Assembly (NCBI GenBank): GCA_021771035.1
Contig: JAETPU010000004.1
Location: 62,001 to 126,000, forward strand
DNA: 64,000 bases
Reading direction: 5' to 3'
Source of the DNA: Marvinbryantia formatexigens
GTDB lineage: Bacteria > Bacillota > Clostridia > Oscillospirales > Ruminococcaceae
Numbering within the stretch: the first letter of the stretch is position 1; each line of letters opens with the position of its first letter. The notes under the pieces are model-generated. The model was not told the DNA's origin. It ran no database searches and was given only the letters and a program-made list of their open reading frames with translations. Shown one piece after another: positions 1-8,888 of this stretch. Made by a program: the position numbers and the translations under genes.

Positions 1-601
1 TGAGATTTTTCAGAAAGCTTTTGCGGTGTACCGGGCTCACGCCGAACTGGGCGATTTTCTCGTAGTGCAGTTTCGTGGGGTAGCCCTTGTGCCTGTCAAA
101 CTCATACTGGGGATACTGCAGGGCCAGCTCCTTCATATACCGATCCCGGCTCACCTTTGCCAGTATGGAAGCGGCGGCTATGGAGGCGGACTTGCTGTCC
201 CCCTTCACTACGCTGCGGCACTCCATTTCCAGCTGCGGGGTACGGTTGCCGTCCACCAGCACCAAGTCCGGCGATACGCCCAGCATGGCTACCGCGCGCT
301 TCATTGCCAGAAAGGTGGCGTTGAGAATGTTGTATTCGTCAATCTCCGCCTCGCTGGCGCTGGCAACCGCACAGGCCTGGGCCAATTCGACAATGGTGTC
401 GTACAATTCTTCCCTCTTTTTTTCCGTCAGCTTTTTGGAGTCGTCAATCCCCTGCACATCCGCAAGAGAACAACGTTCCGGTAAAATGACAGCCGCGGCA
501 AACACCGGCCCAGCCAAGGGCCCGCGGCCGGCCTCATCCACACCGCACACCAGGCGCTTTCCCTGGCTGTGGGCCTTTTCCTCCAGCACCAGCATATTCA
601 T
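1..601 (-). CDS. rnhB: Ribonuclease HII (partial, 3' end outside window)
   Basis: Cleaves the RNA strand of RNA-DNA hybrids and single ribonucleotides in DNA. Reading leftward from an ATG at 601 the frame is open to the window edge for 200 codons and contains the family signature DEAGRGPLAGP near residue 20-30, the second acidic region around VLVDGN, and the SIAAASILAKVSRD block. RNase HII proteins are about 200-260 residues, so only the tail is missing. A GGGAGG ribosome site lies 11 bases before the ATG. A second in-frame ATG two codons in is possible. It is followed in the same direction upstream by rbgA, a common rbgA-rnhB order in Firmicutes. Confidence 0.95.
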   Translation of the reverse strand, partial: MNMLVLEEKAHSQGKRLVCGVDEAGRGPLAGPVFAAAVILPERCSLADVQGIDDSKKLTEKKREELYDTIVELAQACAVASASEAEIDEYNILNATFLAMKRAVAMLGVSPDLVLVDGNRTPQLEMECRSVVKGDSKSASIAAASILAKVSRDRYMKELALQYPQYEFDRHKGYPTKLHYEKIAQFGVSPVHRKSFLKNL

Positions 602-794
602 TGTACTGCCGTCCTCCCTAAGTGTCATACAACCAGTCAAAGAAGTAAAAAACACCCCATACGCGCTTTGCAGCCCCCAAAGTTTTTAACCCCTATCCAT
701 TGCATGGGCAAACCCGAAAACGGTACGGTATGGGGGATTGGCTTGCAGAGCCGCCGCATTGAACGGGGAATTTCCCGCAGGGATTCGATTTTCC

Positions 795-1667
795 TCAGCG
801 GGCGCCGGGCATTTCCAGCGAAATACGGCCCATGGCGCCGCTGCGAAACTCGTCCAGCACCATGATGGAGGCGCGTTCCAAATCCACCTGGGCGCCCGCC
901 AGCAGCATTCCCCGGCGGCGCGCGATCAGTTCCAGCAGCGCCAGTCCATCCAGCCCATCCATCCGCTCAGGGACCAGCTTATACCGGCTTTGCAGAAGGG
1001 GCGCGTATCCCAGCTGGACTAAAGTTTCCAGCAAGCGGCCTGCCAGAGCCTGCGTATCCAGAATATCATCCTTGACAGCGCCAGTGAAGGCCAGCTTTTC
1101 CCCCACCTGCCTGTCCTCAAATTTAGGCCAGAGTACGCCGGGCATATCCAGAAGATCCATACCGCTGCCTAATGTGACCCACTGTTTACCACGGGTGACG
1201 CCGGGGCGATCCTCCACCTTGGCCCGCTTCTGTCCGGCCATCCGGTTGATAAAGGAGGATTTTCCCACATTGGGAATGCCCACCACCATCATGCGGATGG
1301 GGCGTCCGGCCATTCCCCTGTCCCTGCGCCGCTCAAGCTCCTTGGCGAGAACCTGGCGCACCATGGGCAGAAACTTCTGCAGCCCCCTGCCGCTGCGGCA
1401 GTCCGCAGCCAGGGCCCAAATCCCCTTGCCGCGGTATTCCTGCAGCCAGGCAGCTGTAACTTTTTCGTCGGCGGCGTCGCTCTTATTGAGCAGCACAAGC
1501 CGGGGCTTTTTGCCGATAAGGCTGCCCAGCTCCGGGTTGCGGCTGCTGGCGGGGATCCTGGCATCCGTCAATTCCACCACCAAGTCCACCAAGGGAAGAT
1601 TTGCTTTCATCAGGCGGCGGGTTTTTGCCATATGCCCGGGGAACCACTGAACCGATACGTTTTCCAA
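795..1667 (-). CDS. rbgA: Ribosome biogenesis GTPase YlqF/RbgA
   Basis: A circularly permuted GTPase that acts late in 50S ribosomal subunit assembly. The G motifs appear in permuted order: NKSD (G4) at residues 61-64, then the P-loop GIPNVGKSS (G1) at 130-138, then DMPG (G3) near 174. The N-terminal WFPGHMAK motif is typical of the family. Length 290 residues fits. The start is a TTG at 1667, chosen because AAGGAGG sits 7 bases upstream and the protein then begins MENVSVQWFPGHM. It lies between lepB and rnhB, both on the same strand, with a 31-base gap to lepB, so it is probably part of one lepB-rbgA-rnhB transcript. Confidence 0.97.
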   Translation of the reverse strand: MENVSVQWFPGHMAKTRRLMKANLPLVDLVVELTDARIPASSRNPELGSLIGKKPRLVLLNKSDAADEKVTAAWLQEYRGKGIWALAADCRSGRGLQKFLPMVRQVLAKELERRRDRGMAGRPIRMMVVGIPNVGKSSFINRMAGQKRAKVEDRPGVTRGKQWVTLGSGMDLLDMPGVLWPKFEDRQVGEKLAFTGAVKDDILDTQALAGRLLETLVQLGYAPLLQSRYKLVPERMDGLDGLALLELIARRRGMLLAGAQVDLERASIMVLDEFRSGAMGRISLEMPGAR

Positions 1668-1698
1668 GCTGTTTCCTCCTTTTCAGGTGCGCTCAGGC

Positions 1699-2250
1699 CT
1701 ATTTCACTGTTCCGAAGGAATCGATAGGAAACAGGCGGAATACGGCTTTTCCCAGGATATAGCGCTCATCAATCAGGCCGATTTCACGGCTGCGGCTGTC
1801 GGTGGAGTTGTTGCGGTTGTCTCCCAGGACAAAAACGCACCCCTTCGGCACAGTAAGCGGGAAGGATACCGGCGCGGAAGTTGGGTTGTGGGTGGGCTCC
1901 TGAATATAGTCCTCCTGCAAAACCGTACCGTCCACGGTAACCGTACCCTGCTCAAAATCGATATCCACTGTCTGCCCTTCCTTGGCGACGATGCGCTTAA
2001 TCAGAGGTTCATTGCGGGAATTGGGCTGGGTAATCACCACGATATCCCCCTGCTGCGGGTTGCGATAGGCCTGGCTGTAGAGCACCAGCTTATCACCATT
2101 GTGCAAAGTGGGCTGCATGGAAGGCCCGTCGACCGTTACCACGCGCCAAAGAAATGTAAAAACCAATACTACCAATACAACAGCCAGCAGCAGCGCCTCT
2201 ACCCACTCATACAGGCCTGAGGCCGAATCCCTTTTTCTTGTTTCTTCCAC
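1699..2250 (-). CDS. lepB: Signal peptidase I
   Basis: Membrane-anchored S26 serine protease that removes signal peptides from exported proteins. The 183-residue protein has one N-terminal membrane segment (about residues 18-36), then the catalytic serine in GPSMQPTL (Ser44), the general-base lysine in LIKRIVA (Lys85) and the GDNRNNSTDSR box near the C-terminus. The start codon is GTG at 2250 with GGAGGG 9 bases upstream. Short single-anchor form as in Gram-positive bacteria. It precedes rbgA in the same orientation, and rplS lies upstream with its own terminator, an order found in many Firmicutes. Confidence 0.96.
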   Translation of the reverse strand: MEETRKRDSASGLYEWVEALLLAVVLVVLVFTFLWRVVTVDGPSMQPTLHNGDKLVLYSQAYRNPQQGDIVVITQPNSRNEPLIKRIVAKEGQTVDIDFEQGTVTVDGTVLQEDYIQEPTHNPTSAPVSFPLTVPKGCVFVLGDNRNNSTDSRSREIGLIDERYILGKAVFRLFPIDSFGTVK

Positions 2251-2436
2251 GCGGGATGTCCCTCCTTACAAAAAATGAACGCCGTCCCAGCCGCCGCACT
2301 CCTGGTATCAAGCTGTGAAGCACCCGGGAACGCCGGCTTTTCCTGCCGGCCTGAGCGGTTTGAGCGAAAAAACCTCTCAATGGAAGGATTGCGGAAGAGC
2401 CGAAACCCCTCCGCAATCCGCCTTGCAAACCCGCTC

Positions 2437-2481
2437 AAAACAGCAAAAGGGACGAATCCACGTCCCTTTCCCAGCTGTTTT
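2437..2481 (-). terminator. Terminator of rplS
   Basis: Leftward hairpin with stem AAAGGGACG / CGTCCCTTT and a 6-base loop, extended by an outer AAAACAGC / GCTGTTTT pair, followed by T-rich sequence. It touches the rplS stop codon. Confidence 0.8.
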
Positions 2482-2824
2482 AGCGAATCTGTCCTTTAAC
2501 TTTTGCAGCCTTACCAACACGATCCCGCAGATAATACAGCTTGCCTCTGCGGACACGGCCCTTACGGACAACTTCCACACTGGCAACATTGGGCGAATGC
2601 AGAGGAAATACTCTCTCTACACCGCAACCATAGGATACGCGGCGAACGGTAAAGGTTTCGGAAATGCCGCCATGCTTCTTCGCAATAACGGTTCCCTCAA
2701 ACATCTGAATTCTCTCTTTATCGCCCTCTTTGATCTTGACGGCAACGCGTACGGTGTCGCCGATGTTCATCTGAGGGATCTCAGTTTTCAGAGAATCCTG
2801 CGCGATGGTCTTCAAAGCATCCAT
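2480..2824 (-). CDS. rplS: 50S ribosomal protein L19
   Basis: Structural protein of the large ribosomal subunit at the 30S-50S interface. The 114-residue product shows the family blocks [48 protein letters not shown] and RRGKLYYLR. The longest frame begins 13 codons earlier, but the ATG at 2824 is preceded by AAGGAGG at 8 bases and gives the normal L19 N-terminus (MDALKTIA), so it is taken as the start. It has its own promoter at 2974-3002 and a terminator at its stop, so it seems to be transcribed alone. Confidence 0.97.
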   Translation of the reverse strand: MDALKTIAQDSLKTEIPQMNIGDTVRVAVKIKEGDKERIQMFEGTVIAKKHGGISETFTVRRVSYGCGVERVFPLHSPNVASVEVVRKGRVRRGKLYYLRDRVGKAAKVKGQIR

Positions 2825-2973
2825 TGATACTTCCTCCTTGTAATTCCAGACATTCATTCCCATCTTTATCTCAAATAAAAGAGTTTGGCAGCGGACTGTC
2901 TGTTTAATGTCTCAGCTTGCGCCGGCATCAAAACCGTCAGCCAAAGCGGCTAACGTACTCCAAATGCTTTTCA

Positions 2974-3002
2974 ATTATACCATGACTCACGGCCCAACAC
3001 AA
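2974..3002 (-). promoter_or_regulatory. Sigma-A promoter of rplS
   Basis: Leftward -35 TTGTGT (2997-3002) and -10 TATAAT (2974-2979) separated by 17 bases. The transcript would carry a leader of about 140 bases before rplS. Autoregulatory L19 leader RNAs are known in Firmicutes, but I could not match this leader to that structure. The rest of 3003-3367 holds no gene I can support. Confidence 0.75.
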
Positions 3003-3367
3003 GACTTTTTCTCGCATTTTATCCGCTTTTTTTCCGATATTTGGCCCTGGGGCGAGAACGGGCTGCCCGCTGAACTGTCCTGCGGCGCGCGCACCGCCTG
3101 ATGGAAAGGCAGGCCCCGCCGCAGCGGCCGGCAGAACGCTTTCCGGCTCCCGCGCCTGCGCAAAACCGTTTCATATCCCGCATCATACAGGGAGGTGCCG
3201 CTTGCCGCTCCAGAGAAAACCGGATGAACTTCAACGTTTGCCCAAACGGCAGCATTCCAGGGGCTTTCCCGTTCCGCTATGGATTGGGGAAGCCCAGACA
3301 AGCGGAGGGCGGCCTCCTTGGGCTATCCCAGCTTCCCCCTGCTCATCACCCGCTACCCCTTAGGCTG

Positions 3368-4030
3368 TCAGCAAAACTCCTTCAAATCCTGGGTCAAAAT
3401 CCGGGTACGCACGATCTCAAGTACGCTCGGGTCCAGAGAATTCTGAATCAAGAAGCGATCCAGCGCCAGGGTGGGGTTGATATTCGTCACAGTTCCCGCC
3501 GCAAAGCGCAGGCTCAGCCGGAGTCCCCGGGAGGAGGCCTGCGCCTCCAGTGTCTCAAAGAAGGGGCGGATATCCACCTCCTTCATCCCCTTTTTTCCCT
3601 TTTTCTGCACCAAAATGGGCCCGGGGACGTCAAAACTTTGCCAGAGATGCAGCAACTCCTGTGCTGGGATTCCCTCGCACTCCAAGGACACCTGGTACTC
3701 AGCCCAGGCAATTTGGGCTGGTTTTCCCTGTGCGTTTAGCACCTGCACCACCCGGAAGCCCTGGGGCAGCACCGCGTTCAGGCGATCCTGCACCTGGCCC
3801 AGGGGCATTTCATCGTCCAAGAGGCGGATATCCATCGTCTCCCGAAGCCCCTCATAGCCCAGCGCCAGGGGCAGCGCAAAGGTGAGGTACAGATGGGGAT
3901 TGAACCCTTCCGTATACCACACGGGGAGCCCGGCGCGCTTGATGGCCCGCTGCATACAGCGGGTACAGTCCAGATGTGAGATATATTTCGCGCGGGAACG
4001 CTTTTCAAAAAAGATTCGTATGGTTCTCAA
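3368..4030 (-). CDS. TIGR03936 / DUF2344 radical-SAM-linked protein
   Basis: A non-radical-SAM partner that is regularly encoded beside, or fused to, a TIGR03960 radical-SAM protein; its biochemical role is not established. The sequence carries the family motifs AKYISHLDCTRCMQRAIKRAGLPVWYTEGFNPH and LALGYEG (quoted in part: KYISHLD, EGFNPH). The start is placed at TTG 4030, because its TTG shares bases with the TGA stop of the upstream gene (TTGA overlap) and GGGAGG lies 8 bases before it; the longer frame to 4066 would need an ATG deep inside the upstream gene. The overlap implies tight translational coupling. Confidence 0.88.
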   Translation of the reverse strand: MRTIRIFFEKRSRAKYISHLDCTRCMQRAIKRAGLPVWYTEGFNPHLYLTFALPLALGYEGLRETMDIRLLDDEMPLGQVQDRLNAVLPQGFRVVQVLNAQGKPAQIAWAEYQVSLECEGIPAQELLHLWQSFDVPGPILVQKKGKKGMKEVDIRPFFETLEAQASSRGLRLSLRFAAGTVTNINPTLALDRFLIQNSLDPSVLEIVRTRILTQDLKEFC

Positions 4031-5865
4031 AAACAGGCCCTCCCCAACAATTGATTGGCTGAGCATCCGGCGCAGCCCTCCTTGCAGTTGGGCGTGGTCA
4101 CCGCCGCCTTGGCAAGCTGGTTTTCCCGGATGAGAAATTCTTTGGAAACGCAGTAATCCAGGTGATCCCAGGGCATTACCTCGTCATAGCTCCGGGTGCG
4201 GTTGGCATAGAAGGCCGGATCCACGCCCAGATCCTTTAGTACCTGCATCCAGACGTCAAATTTGAAGTGTTCATCCCAGCTGTCAAATTTACAGCCGCGG
4301 CGCCAGGCCTCCTCCATGACAGCGCACAGCCGCCGGTCGCCCCGGGCAAAAACACCCTCCAAAAAGCTGGTTTTAGACTCATGGTAGTTGACGGTTATCT
4401 TCCTGGAATGCACGCTGTCCAAAAGATGCCGCTGCTTTTCCTGGAGCATCTCCCGGGTATCCTGGGGTTCAAACTGGAAGGGAGTAAAAGGTTTGGGCAC
4501 AAAGCAGGCACAGCTCACCGTGACATGGACGGCCTTTCCCTTGGGCTTGGTGGGCAGGCTGTAATAGAGATCCACAATCTTCTGGGCCAGCTGGGCAATC
4601 CCCTCGATATCCTCCAGGGTCTCTGTGGGAAGCCCCATCATAAAGTAGAGCTTCACGCTGGTATAGCCGCCCTCAAACGCGGTTTTGCAGGTGGTGAGGA
4701 CCTCCTCCTCCGTGATATTTTTGTTGATCACGTCCCGCATGCGCTGGGTTCCAGCCTCCGGGGCAAAGGTCAGGCCGCTCTTGCGCACCTTAGCGATTTT
4801 TTCCAGAAGCTCGGGGGAAAAGCTGTCCACCCGCAGGGACGGCAGGGACATATTGACCTGCTCTTCGGCCGTCCAGGTGAGCATATCATCCAAAAGCGGC
4901 TCCAGCTGAGAGTGATCGCTGGTGGAAAGGCTGGTGAGGGAAACCTCGTCATAGCCGGTGGAATCACACAGTGTTCTGGCGTCGGAATTGATAATGGAAT
5001 GGTTTTTCTCCCGGAACGGGCGGTAAATAAATCCAGCCTGGCAGAACCGGCAGCCCCGCACACAGCCGCGGAGCACCTCCACCATAGCCCGGTCGTGAAC
5101 CGTCTCCAAAAACGGGACCACAAAGTCCTTGGGATAAAACACCTTGTCCAAATCCCGGATAATGCGCTTTTGCACCGTTTTGGGCGCGCCGTCCAGAGGC
5201 TGTACCTGACGGATGGTGCCATCCTCGTGATAGGACACCTCATACAGGGAGGGCACATAGACTCCCGGGATATGGCAGGCCTTCTTTAAAAATTCCCACT
5301 TTGTCTCCCCCGCCTCTTTGCTCTGCCGGTACAGATCCAAGAGCTCGTTCATCACTTCTTCGCCCTCGCCCAGCATAAACAGATCGATAAAATCCGCCAG
5401 GGGCTCGGGATTGCACGCGCAGGGGCCGCCCGCCACAATCAGCGGCGCAAGGGCATCCCGGTTTTCGCTGCGCACCTGGATGCCGGCTAAATCCAGCATA
5501 TTGAGTACATTGGTAAAGCTCAATTCATACTGGAGCGTAAAGCCGATGATGTCAAACTGTGAGAGCGGATCCTGGCTCTCCAGGCCATAGAGCGGCACCC
5601 CATTTTCCCGCATCAGGGTTTCCATATCCACATCCGGCGCAAATACCCTCTCACACCAGGCATCCTCGCGGGCATTGATGAGGGAATAGAGGATTTTCAT
5701 TCCCAGATGGGACATTCCCACCTCATAGGTGTCGGGGAAACAAAAGGCAAAGCGGAGATCCACCGCCGTTTTATCCTTCATCACACTGTTGAGTTCTCCG
5801 CCGGTATACCTGCCGGGCTTCTGAACTTTTCGTAAAATTTGCTGGAGCTTTGGATTCATTCTCAA
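4027..5865 (-). CDS. TIGR03960 B12-binding-domain radical SAM protein
   Basis: A radical S-adenosylmethionine protein of unknown substrate, 612 residues, the usual length. The N-terminal part (about residues 30-200) resembles a cobalamin-binding-like Rossmann domain with FCFPDTYEVGMSHLG; the [4Fe-4S] cysteines are in CVRGCRFC near residue 268; a C-terminal cysteine group (CKEGCAGC) sits about 20 residues from the end. The first start is TTG 5865 with AAAGGA 7 bases upstream; an ATG two codons later (5859) is the alternative. It is transcribed with the TIGR03936 gene downstream and preceded by two candidate promoters at 5963 and 6125. Confidence 0.92.
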   Translation of the reverse strand: MRMNPKLQQILRKVQKPGRYTGGELNSVMKDKTAVDLRFAFCFPDTYEVGMSHLGMKILYSLINAREDAWCERVFAPDVDMETLMRENGVPLYGLESQDPLSQFDIIGFTLQYELSFTNVLNMLDLAGIQVRSENRDALAPLIVAGGPCACNPEPLADFIDLFMLGEGEEVMNELLDLYRQSKEAGETKWEFLKKACHIPGVYVPSLYEVSYHEDGTIRQVQPLDGAPKTVQKRIIRDLDKVFYPKDFVVPFLETVHDRAMVEVLRGCVRGCRFCQAGFIYRPFREKNHSIINSDARTLCDSTGYDEVSLTSLSTSDHSQLEPLLDDMLTWTAEEQVNMSLPSLRVDSFSPELLEKIAKVRKSGLTFAPEAGTQRMRDVINKNITEEEVLTTCKTAFEGGYTSVKLYFMMGLPTETLEDIEGIAQLAQKIVDLYYSLPTKPKGKAVHVTVSCACFVPKPFTPFQFEPQDTREMLQEKQRHLLDSVHSRKITVNYHESKTSFLEGVFARGDRRLCAVMEEAWRRGCKFDSWDEHFKFDVWMQVLKDLGVDPAFYANRTRSYDEVMPWDHLDYCVSKEFLIRENQLAKAAVTTPNCKEGCAGCSANQLLGRACF

Positions 5866-5962
5866 AGACCATTCCTTTCCTCAGTGGCTCCGGTTTCGCC
5901 AAAGCGAAATCCGAATATTCATCCCGGCTGGCACAGGGCGCGCACCTGACGGATTCTTTCCT

Positions 5963-5993
5963 ATTATAACGCCTGTGTTTTCTCAATTTCCAA
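5963..5993 (-). promoter_or_regulatory. Candidate promoter for the radical-SAM pair
   Basis: Leftward TATAAT (5963-5968) with TTGGAA (5988-5993) 19 bases upstream. The -10 is perfect; the spacer is longer than ideal. Confidence 0.5.
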
Positions 5994-6124
5994 CGCCTGC
6001 CGCGGGCAGCTGTTCTTTCCCCCGGGCACTAACGGCAGCTGTTGTTTTAACCACACTTCCCAGGCACAAGCACCACACGCCGCCCAGAAGATTTCTGTCA
6101 GAAACAATCAAAAACCGTCATTAT

Positions 6125-6153
6125 ATTATACCGGCTTTTCCCCGGCAATGCAA
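6125..6153 (-). promoter_or_regulatory. Second, better promoter upstream of the radical-SAM pair
   Basis: Leftward TTGCAT (6148-6153), 17-base spacer, TATAAT (6125-6130). With the promoter at 5963 this would give two start points and a leader of about 260 bases. I see no further gene in 5866-6260. Confidence 0.65.
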
Positions 6154-6261
6154 CGCCGGTTTTCCCGTTTCCCTGCCGTTGGTGTCAGCCTGAGGCAGGA
6201 AGCCGGCAGCACAATCCCGCTCAGGCCGATTGGGATGGAGTCCCGTCCGGATAACGATAAA

Positions 6262-6293
6262 GGGGAACGCCGCCTTTTCAGACGGCATTCCCC
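6262..6293 (-). terminator. Terminator of the broken amidase gene
   Basis: Leftward hairpin GGGGAATGCCG / CGGCGTTCCCC with a 10-base loop followed by TTTATCG. Lies 16 bases past the stop at 6309. Confidence 0.75.
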
Positions 6294-6308
6294 TCATCCT
6301 CTGCCATA

Positions 6309-6873
6309 TCAGGCGGCGTGGGAGCCCGCCACTCCGCCTGGACCGGCATACGGCCGGCCCCTGTCCCCCTTGCGCTGCACAAGCTCCCTCAGGGAGCCGC
6401 GGAACAGGCAGCTGCACTCAGGCATCAAATCAAAATCCACCGGGCGCATCAGGGACGGGTGTTTGGGCAAGCGCACCGCGCCGCTGCGGGAGAGCAGTTC
6501 CCCCGCAAACTGGGAACAAAAATAGTAAAAGGGCCGGTTATGCACTATATTTTTTCGGCACAGCCAAAGCCCCCACAGGCTGTACCTGAAATCCCCGGCG
6601 CGGCTGAGCATCCGCTGCGCCTCCTTCCTGGCCCACCGATAGGCCTCCCCGCTCACCTTGATTTCAAGCAGGGCGCAGGGAATTTCCGGGTGGATTCCAT
6701 AATAACCCGCTTTCAGCCTCTCTACAACCAGCCCCGCCGGAAGGGGCAGCCTGCTGAAGCGGCGGGCAAAGCTGACCCAGGTTTCCAAATCCTCCTCAAA
6801 GCACAGTGGCGCGGCGGATTGCCCCAGCCAGCAGGGTGCCGGAGCTGGTCAATAAAAGATAGATGGATTTCAT
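6309..6873 (-). pseudogene. Broken YiiX-like (permuted papain / NlpC-P60) hydrolase gene
   Basis: The gene seems to start at ATG 6873 with TTAGGAGG 7 bases upstream and reads MKSIYLLLTSSGTLLAGAIRRATVL then stops at TGA. In the +1 frame the coding resumes at CFEEDLETWVSFARR and runs to 6309. The C-terminal half has FCSQFAGELL, which fits the cysteine motif (FCSxFV) of permuted papain-like enzymes, and KHPSLMRPVDF, typical of the family. Intact relatives should have a short catalytic-histidine block (of the YTHVSL type) exactly between ARRAT and CFEEDL; here it is missing, so a small deletion probably caused both the frameshift and the loss of the histidine. The family call is by motif memory only. 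Confidence 0.55.
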
Positions 6874-6908
6874 CCGTATTCCTCCTAAACCGGGTGGGGC
6901 CAAAGGCC

Positions 6909-8888
6909 TCAGTCAATGGGGCGCGAGTTTACCACATTGCGCTTGGCGGTGAGATAGGTTGCGGTAAAATAGAGCCCATAGATGGCGGCCATCACCAGAG
7001 CTATCATGCCGGAATTGGCAAAAACACGGCTTAAATGCTCCTCAAATCCAGCCAGAACCGTCAGCTGTCCGCAGATAAGGGCCGTGGGAATACTCAAGAG
7101 GATGGGCAGGGCAAACGGCAAAAAGAAGAAGCTGAAGGTCTGCCGGAACAGGGTCTGGCTCTGCTGGCGCCGTGAGGCTCCCAGGCGAAACAGCACCCGG
7201 TAGCGCTCCTTGTCCTCGGAGAGGCCGGACAGGGTTTTTAAGGCAAGAATGGCCATGGCCATAAAGACGAACACCACAGCCAGATACAGCGCGCCCAAAA
7301 CAAACACCGCCGAACTGCTGTACCGGATTATCCGGCTGTATTCCTTGATTCCATAGTCGCAGCGCTCGGTAGAAATCGGCCCGTAGGAAGCGCTGTTATA
7401 TTCATAGGTATAGGTGAGTGCCTGGCGCAGCCCCTGGGCATCAAACTTTTGATCCTGCAGCTGATAGGCCGCGCACTGCTGCCGCACCGTCAGCCCCTGT
7501 ACCGCCTCGTCGGGCACAACCGCCATAAAATAGGCAGAGGAAAAAAACGGCATCTCGCAGGTTCCCCGGTAGGAATAGGTTTTTCCCCCCAGGGTAAGCT
7601 GGGCAGCGGAAAAATCATAGGCCTGCACCTGGGGCTGGCCGGCAAGAATTCGGAAGCCGCCCTGAAGATCAATGGGTTGTCTTCCCATGGCGGTATACAG
7701 CCGGTTTAAATCGCTTTGGGAAATCAGGCAGTCCCGCACATCCTCATAGCCGTTCCCCGTCCATCTGGTGAAGCTGTGCAGGTAGCCGTTATTGGATTCA
7801 TAGATCGTATAGGGGAGCTTTTCTTTGATTTGGGCGTACTGACTGATGAGTTCCTCCCCCTGCTGCTCGCTGATGGGAGATTTCCCCTCTGAATCACGGC
7901 TGAGCATAATATCGAAGGGATACTGTTTTTCCAGGGATACCTGCTCGCTGAACCGCTGTAAAAAGGATACGTTGGCTCCAATGACAGCAAAGCTGATGAG
8001 GAATGCCAGAATGCCCGCCATCACAGAATTGGAAGCCAGCTTTCCCGAGAGCTGCCGCAGGGTGAAGGTGTTGGTGCCCCGGCAGCATAAGCGTTTATTT
8101 TTCATCAGCAGGCCCACCGCGCTTCTGGCAAGCCCGATATGGAACAGTACAATCCCGACTGCAAGCAGGAAAATACTCCAAAACAGCCCCATTCCTGAGG
8201 AGTTCCCGCTGAAGACGGAGGCGTGCAGTTCTTTGGAAAACGCAACGCAGCTGACGATGATGAGGATCAGGGAAAAAACTGTGAGGATTCCCCAGGAAAC
8301 CGGATGCCGGACTGACTTCTCCACCACCTTGTCCCCATGCAGCAGCTGATGGATACTCACCTTTTTCAGGTAGACCGCAGAGGTGACGCAGGACAGCGCA
8401 AACACTCCCAGCACCAAGGCCACTGTCAGGATGAGCCCCCGCAGGGAATAGGCGGCAAACTCAAAGGGGATTTCCATCAGGCTGGTCATAATCCCCATGA
8501 GCCCCTGGTACAAAAACAGCCCCAGCAGGATGCCCACGCCCAGGGCCACTATCCCCAGAAGCAGAGTTTCCAATACAAAAATGGCAAGGATATTGCCCCG
8601 GGTCATCCCCAAGGTGAGGTAGGTTCCGAACTCCCGCTTGCGCAGCTTGAGCATAAAGGAGGTGGCATACCCCAATACGAACGCCATAATCAAAGAGACA
8701 AATACAGTCAGCGCCGTGAGCCCCGCGCTGAGCTCCTGAATGGCTTCGGCCCGCTCAAGCAGCTGCTGGCTGAAGATCACATTGTTGACGGCAAACATCA
8801 GGGCCACCGTGAAGGCGACGGTGATAAAATAGATGAGATAATTCCCCAGCTGCCGCCTTACATTACGCACTGCAAGCTTAGCGAACAT
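6909..8888 (-). CDS. BceB-type ABC transporter permease (module 1)
   Basis: Permease of a peptide-antibiotic detoxification ABC transporter. The 659-residue protein has the FtsX-like pattern: an N-terminal membrane segment (about 18-40), a cluster of segments near residues 55-230, a large extracellular domain (about 310-510), and three segments at the C-terminus. The motif KLRKREFGTYLTLGM is characteristic of BceB/YtrF-type permeases. ATG start at 8888 with GGGAGG 8 bases upstream, overlapping the ATPase stop by 11 bases. Last gene of the four-gene operon bceR-bceS-bceA-bceB. Confidence 0.93.
   Translation of the reverse strand: MFAKLAVRNVRRQLGNYLIYFITVAFTVALMFAVNNVIFSQQLLERAEAIQELSAGLTALTVFVSLIMAFVLGYATSFMLKLRKREFGTYLTLGMTRGNILAIFVLETLLLGIVALGVGILLGLFLYQGLMGIMTSLMEIPFEFAAYSLRGLILTVALVLGVFALSCVTSAVYLKKVSIHQLLHGDKVVEKSVRHPVSWGILTVFSLILIIVSCVAFSKELHASVFSGNSSGMGLFWSIFLLAVGIVLFHIGLARSAVGLLMKNKRLCCRGTNTFTLRQLSGKLASNSVMAGILAFLISFAVIGANVSFLQRFSEQVSLEKQYPFDIMLSRDSEGKSPISEQQGEELISQYAQIKEKLPYTIYESNNGYLHSFTRWTGNGYEDVRDCLISQSDLNRLYTAMGRQPIDLQGGFRILAGQPQVQAYDFSAAQLTLGGKTYSYRGTCEMPFFSSAYFMAVVPDEAVQGLTVRQQCAAYQLQDQKFDAQGLRQALTYTYEYNSASYGPISTERCDYGIKEYSRIIRYSSSAVFVLGALYLAVVFVFMAMAILALKTLSGLSEDKERYRVLFRLGASRRQQSQTLFRQTFSFFFLPFALPILLSIPTALICGQLTVLAGFEEHLSRVFANSGMIALVMAAIYGLYFTATYLTAKRNVVNSRPID

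Noticed and set aside
2825-2967. L19 leader autoregulatory RNA
   Set aside because: The leader has the right position and length, but I could not find the conserved pairings, so I list only the promoter.
3101-3739. Long plus-strand open frame between rplS and the TIGR03936 gene
   Set aside because: It is the antisense of the TIGR03936 gene for most of its length, and its Pro/Arg/Gln-rich product has no motif.
4267-5289. 340-codon plus-strand frame
   Set aside because: It lies wholly opposite the radical-SAM gene, whose cysteine motif and partner gene prove the other strand; the frame is open only because of GC-rich codon use.
5880-5912. GGTTTCGCCAAAGCGAAATCC hairpin as a further copy of the dispersed repeat (seen in part)
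   Set aside because: Only the GCGAAA arm is shared; the extended -10, the CCGG stem and the conserved GGGACGTTTTGCGG are absent.
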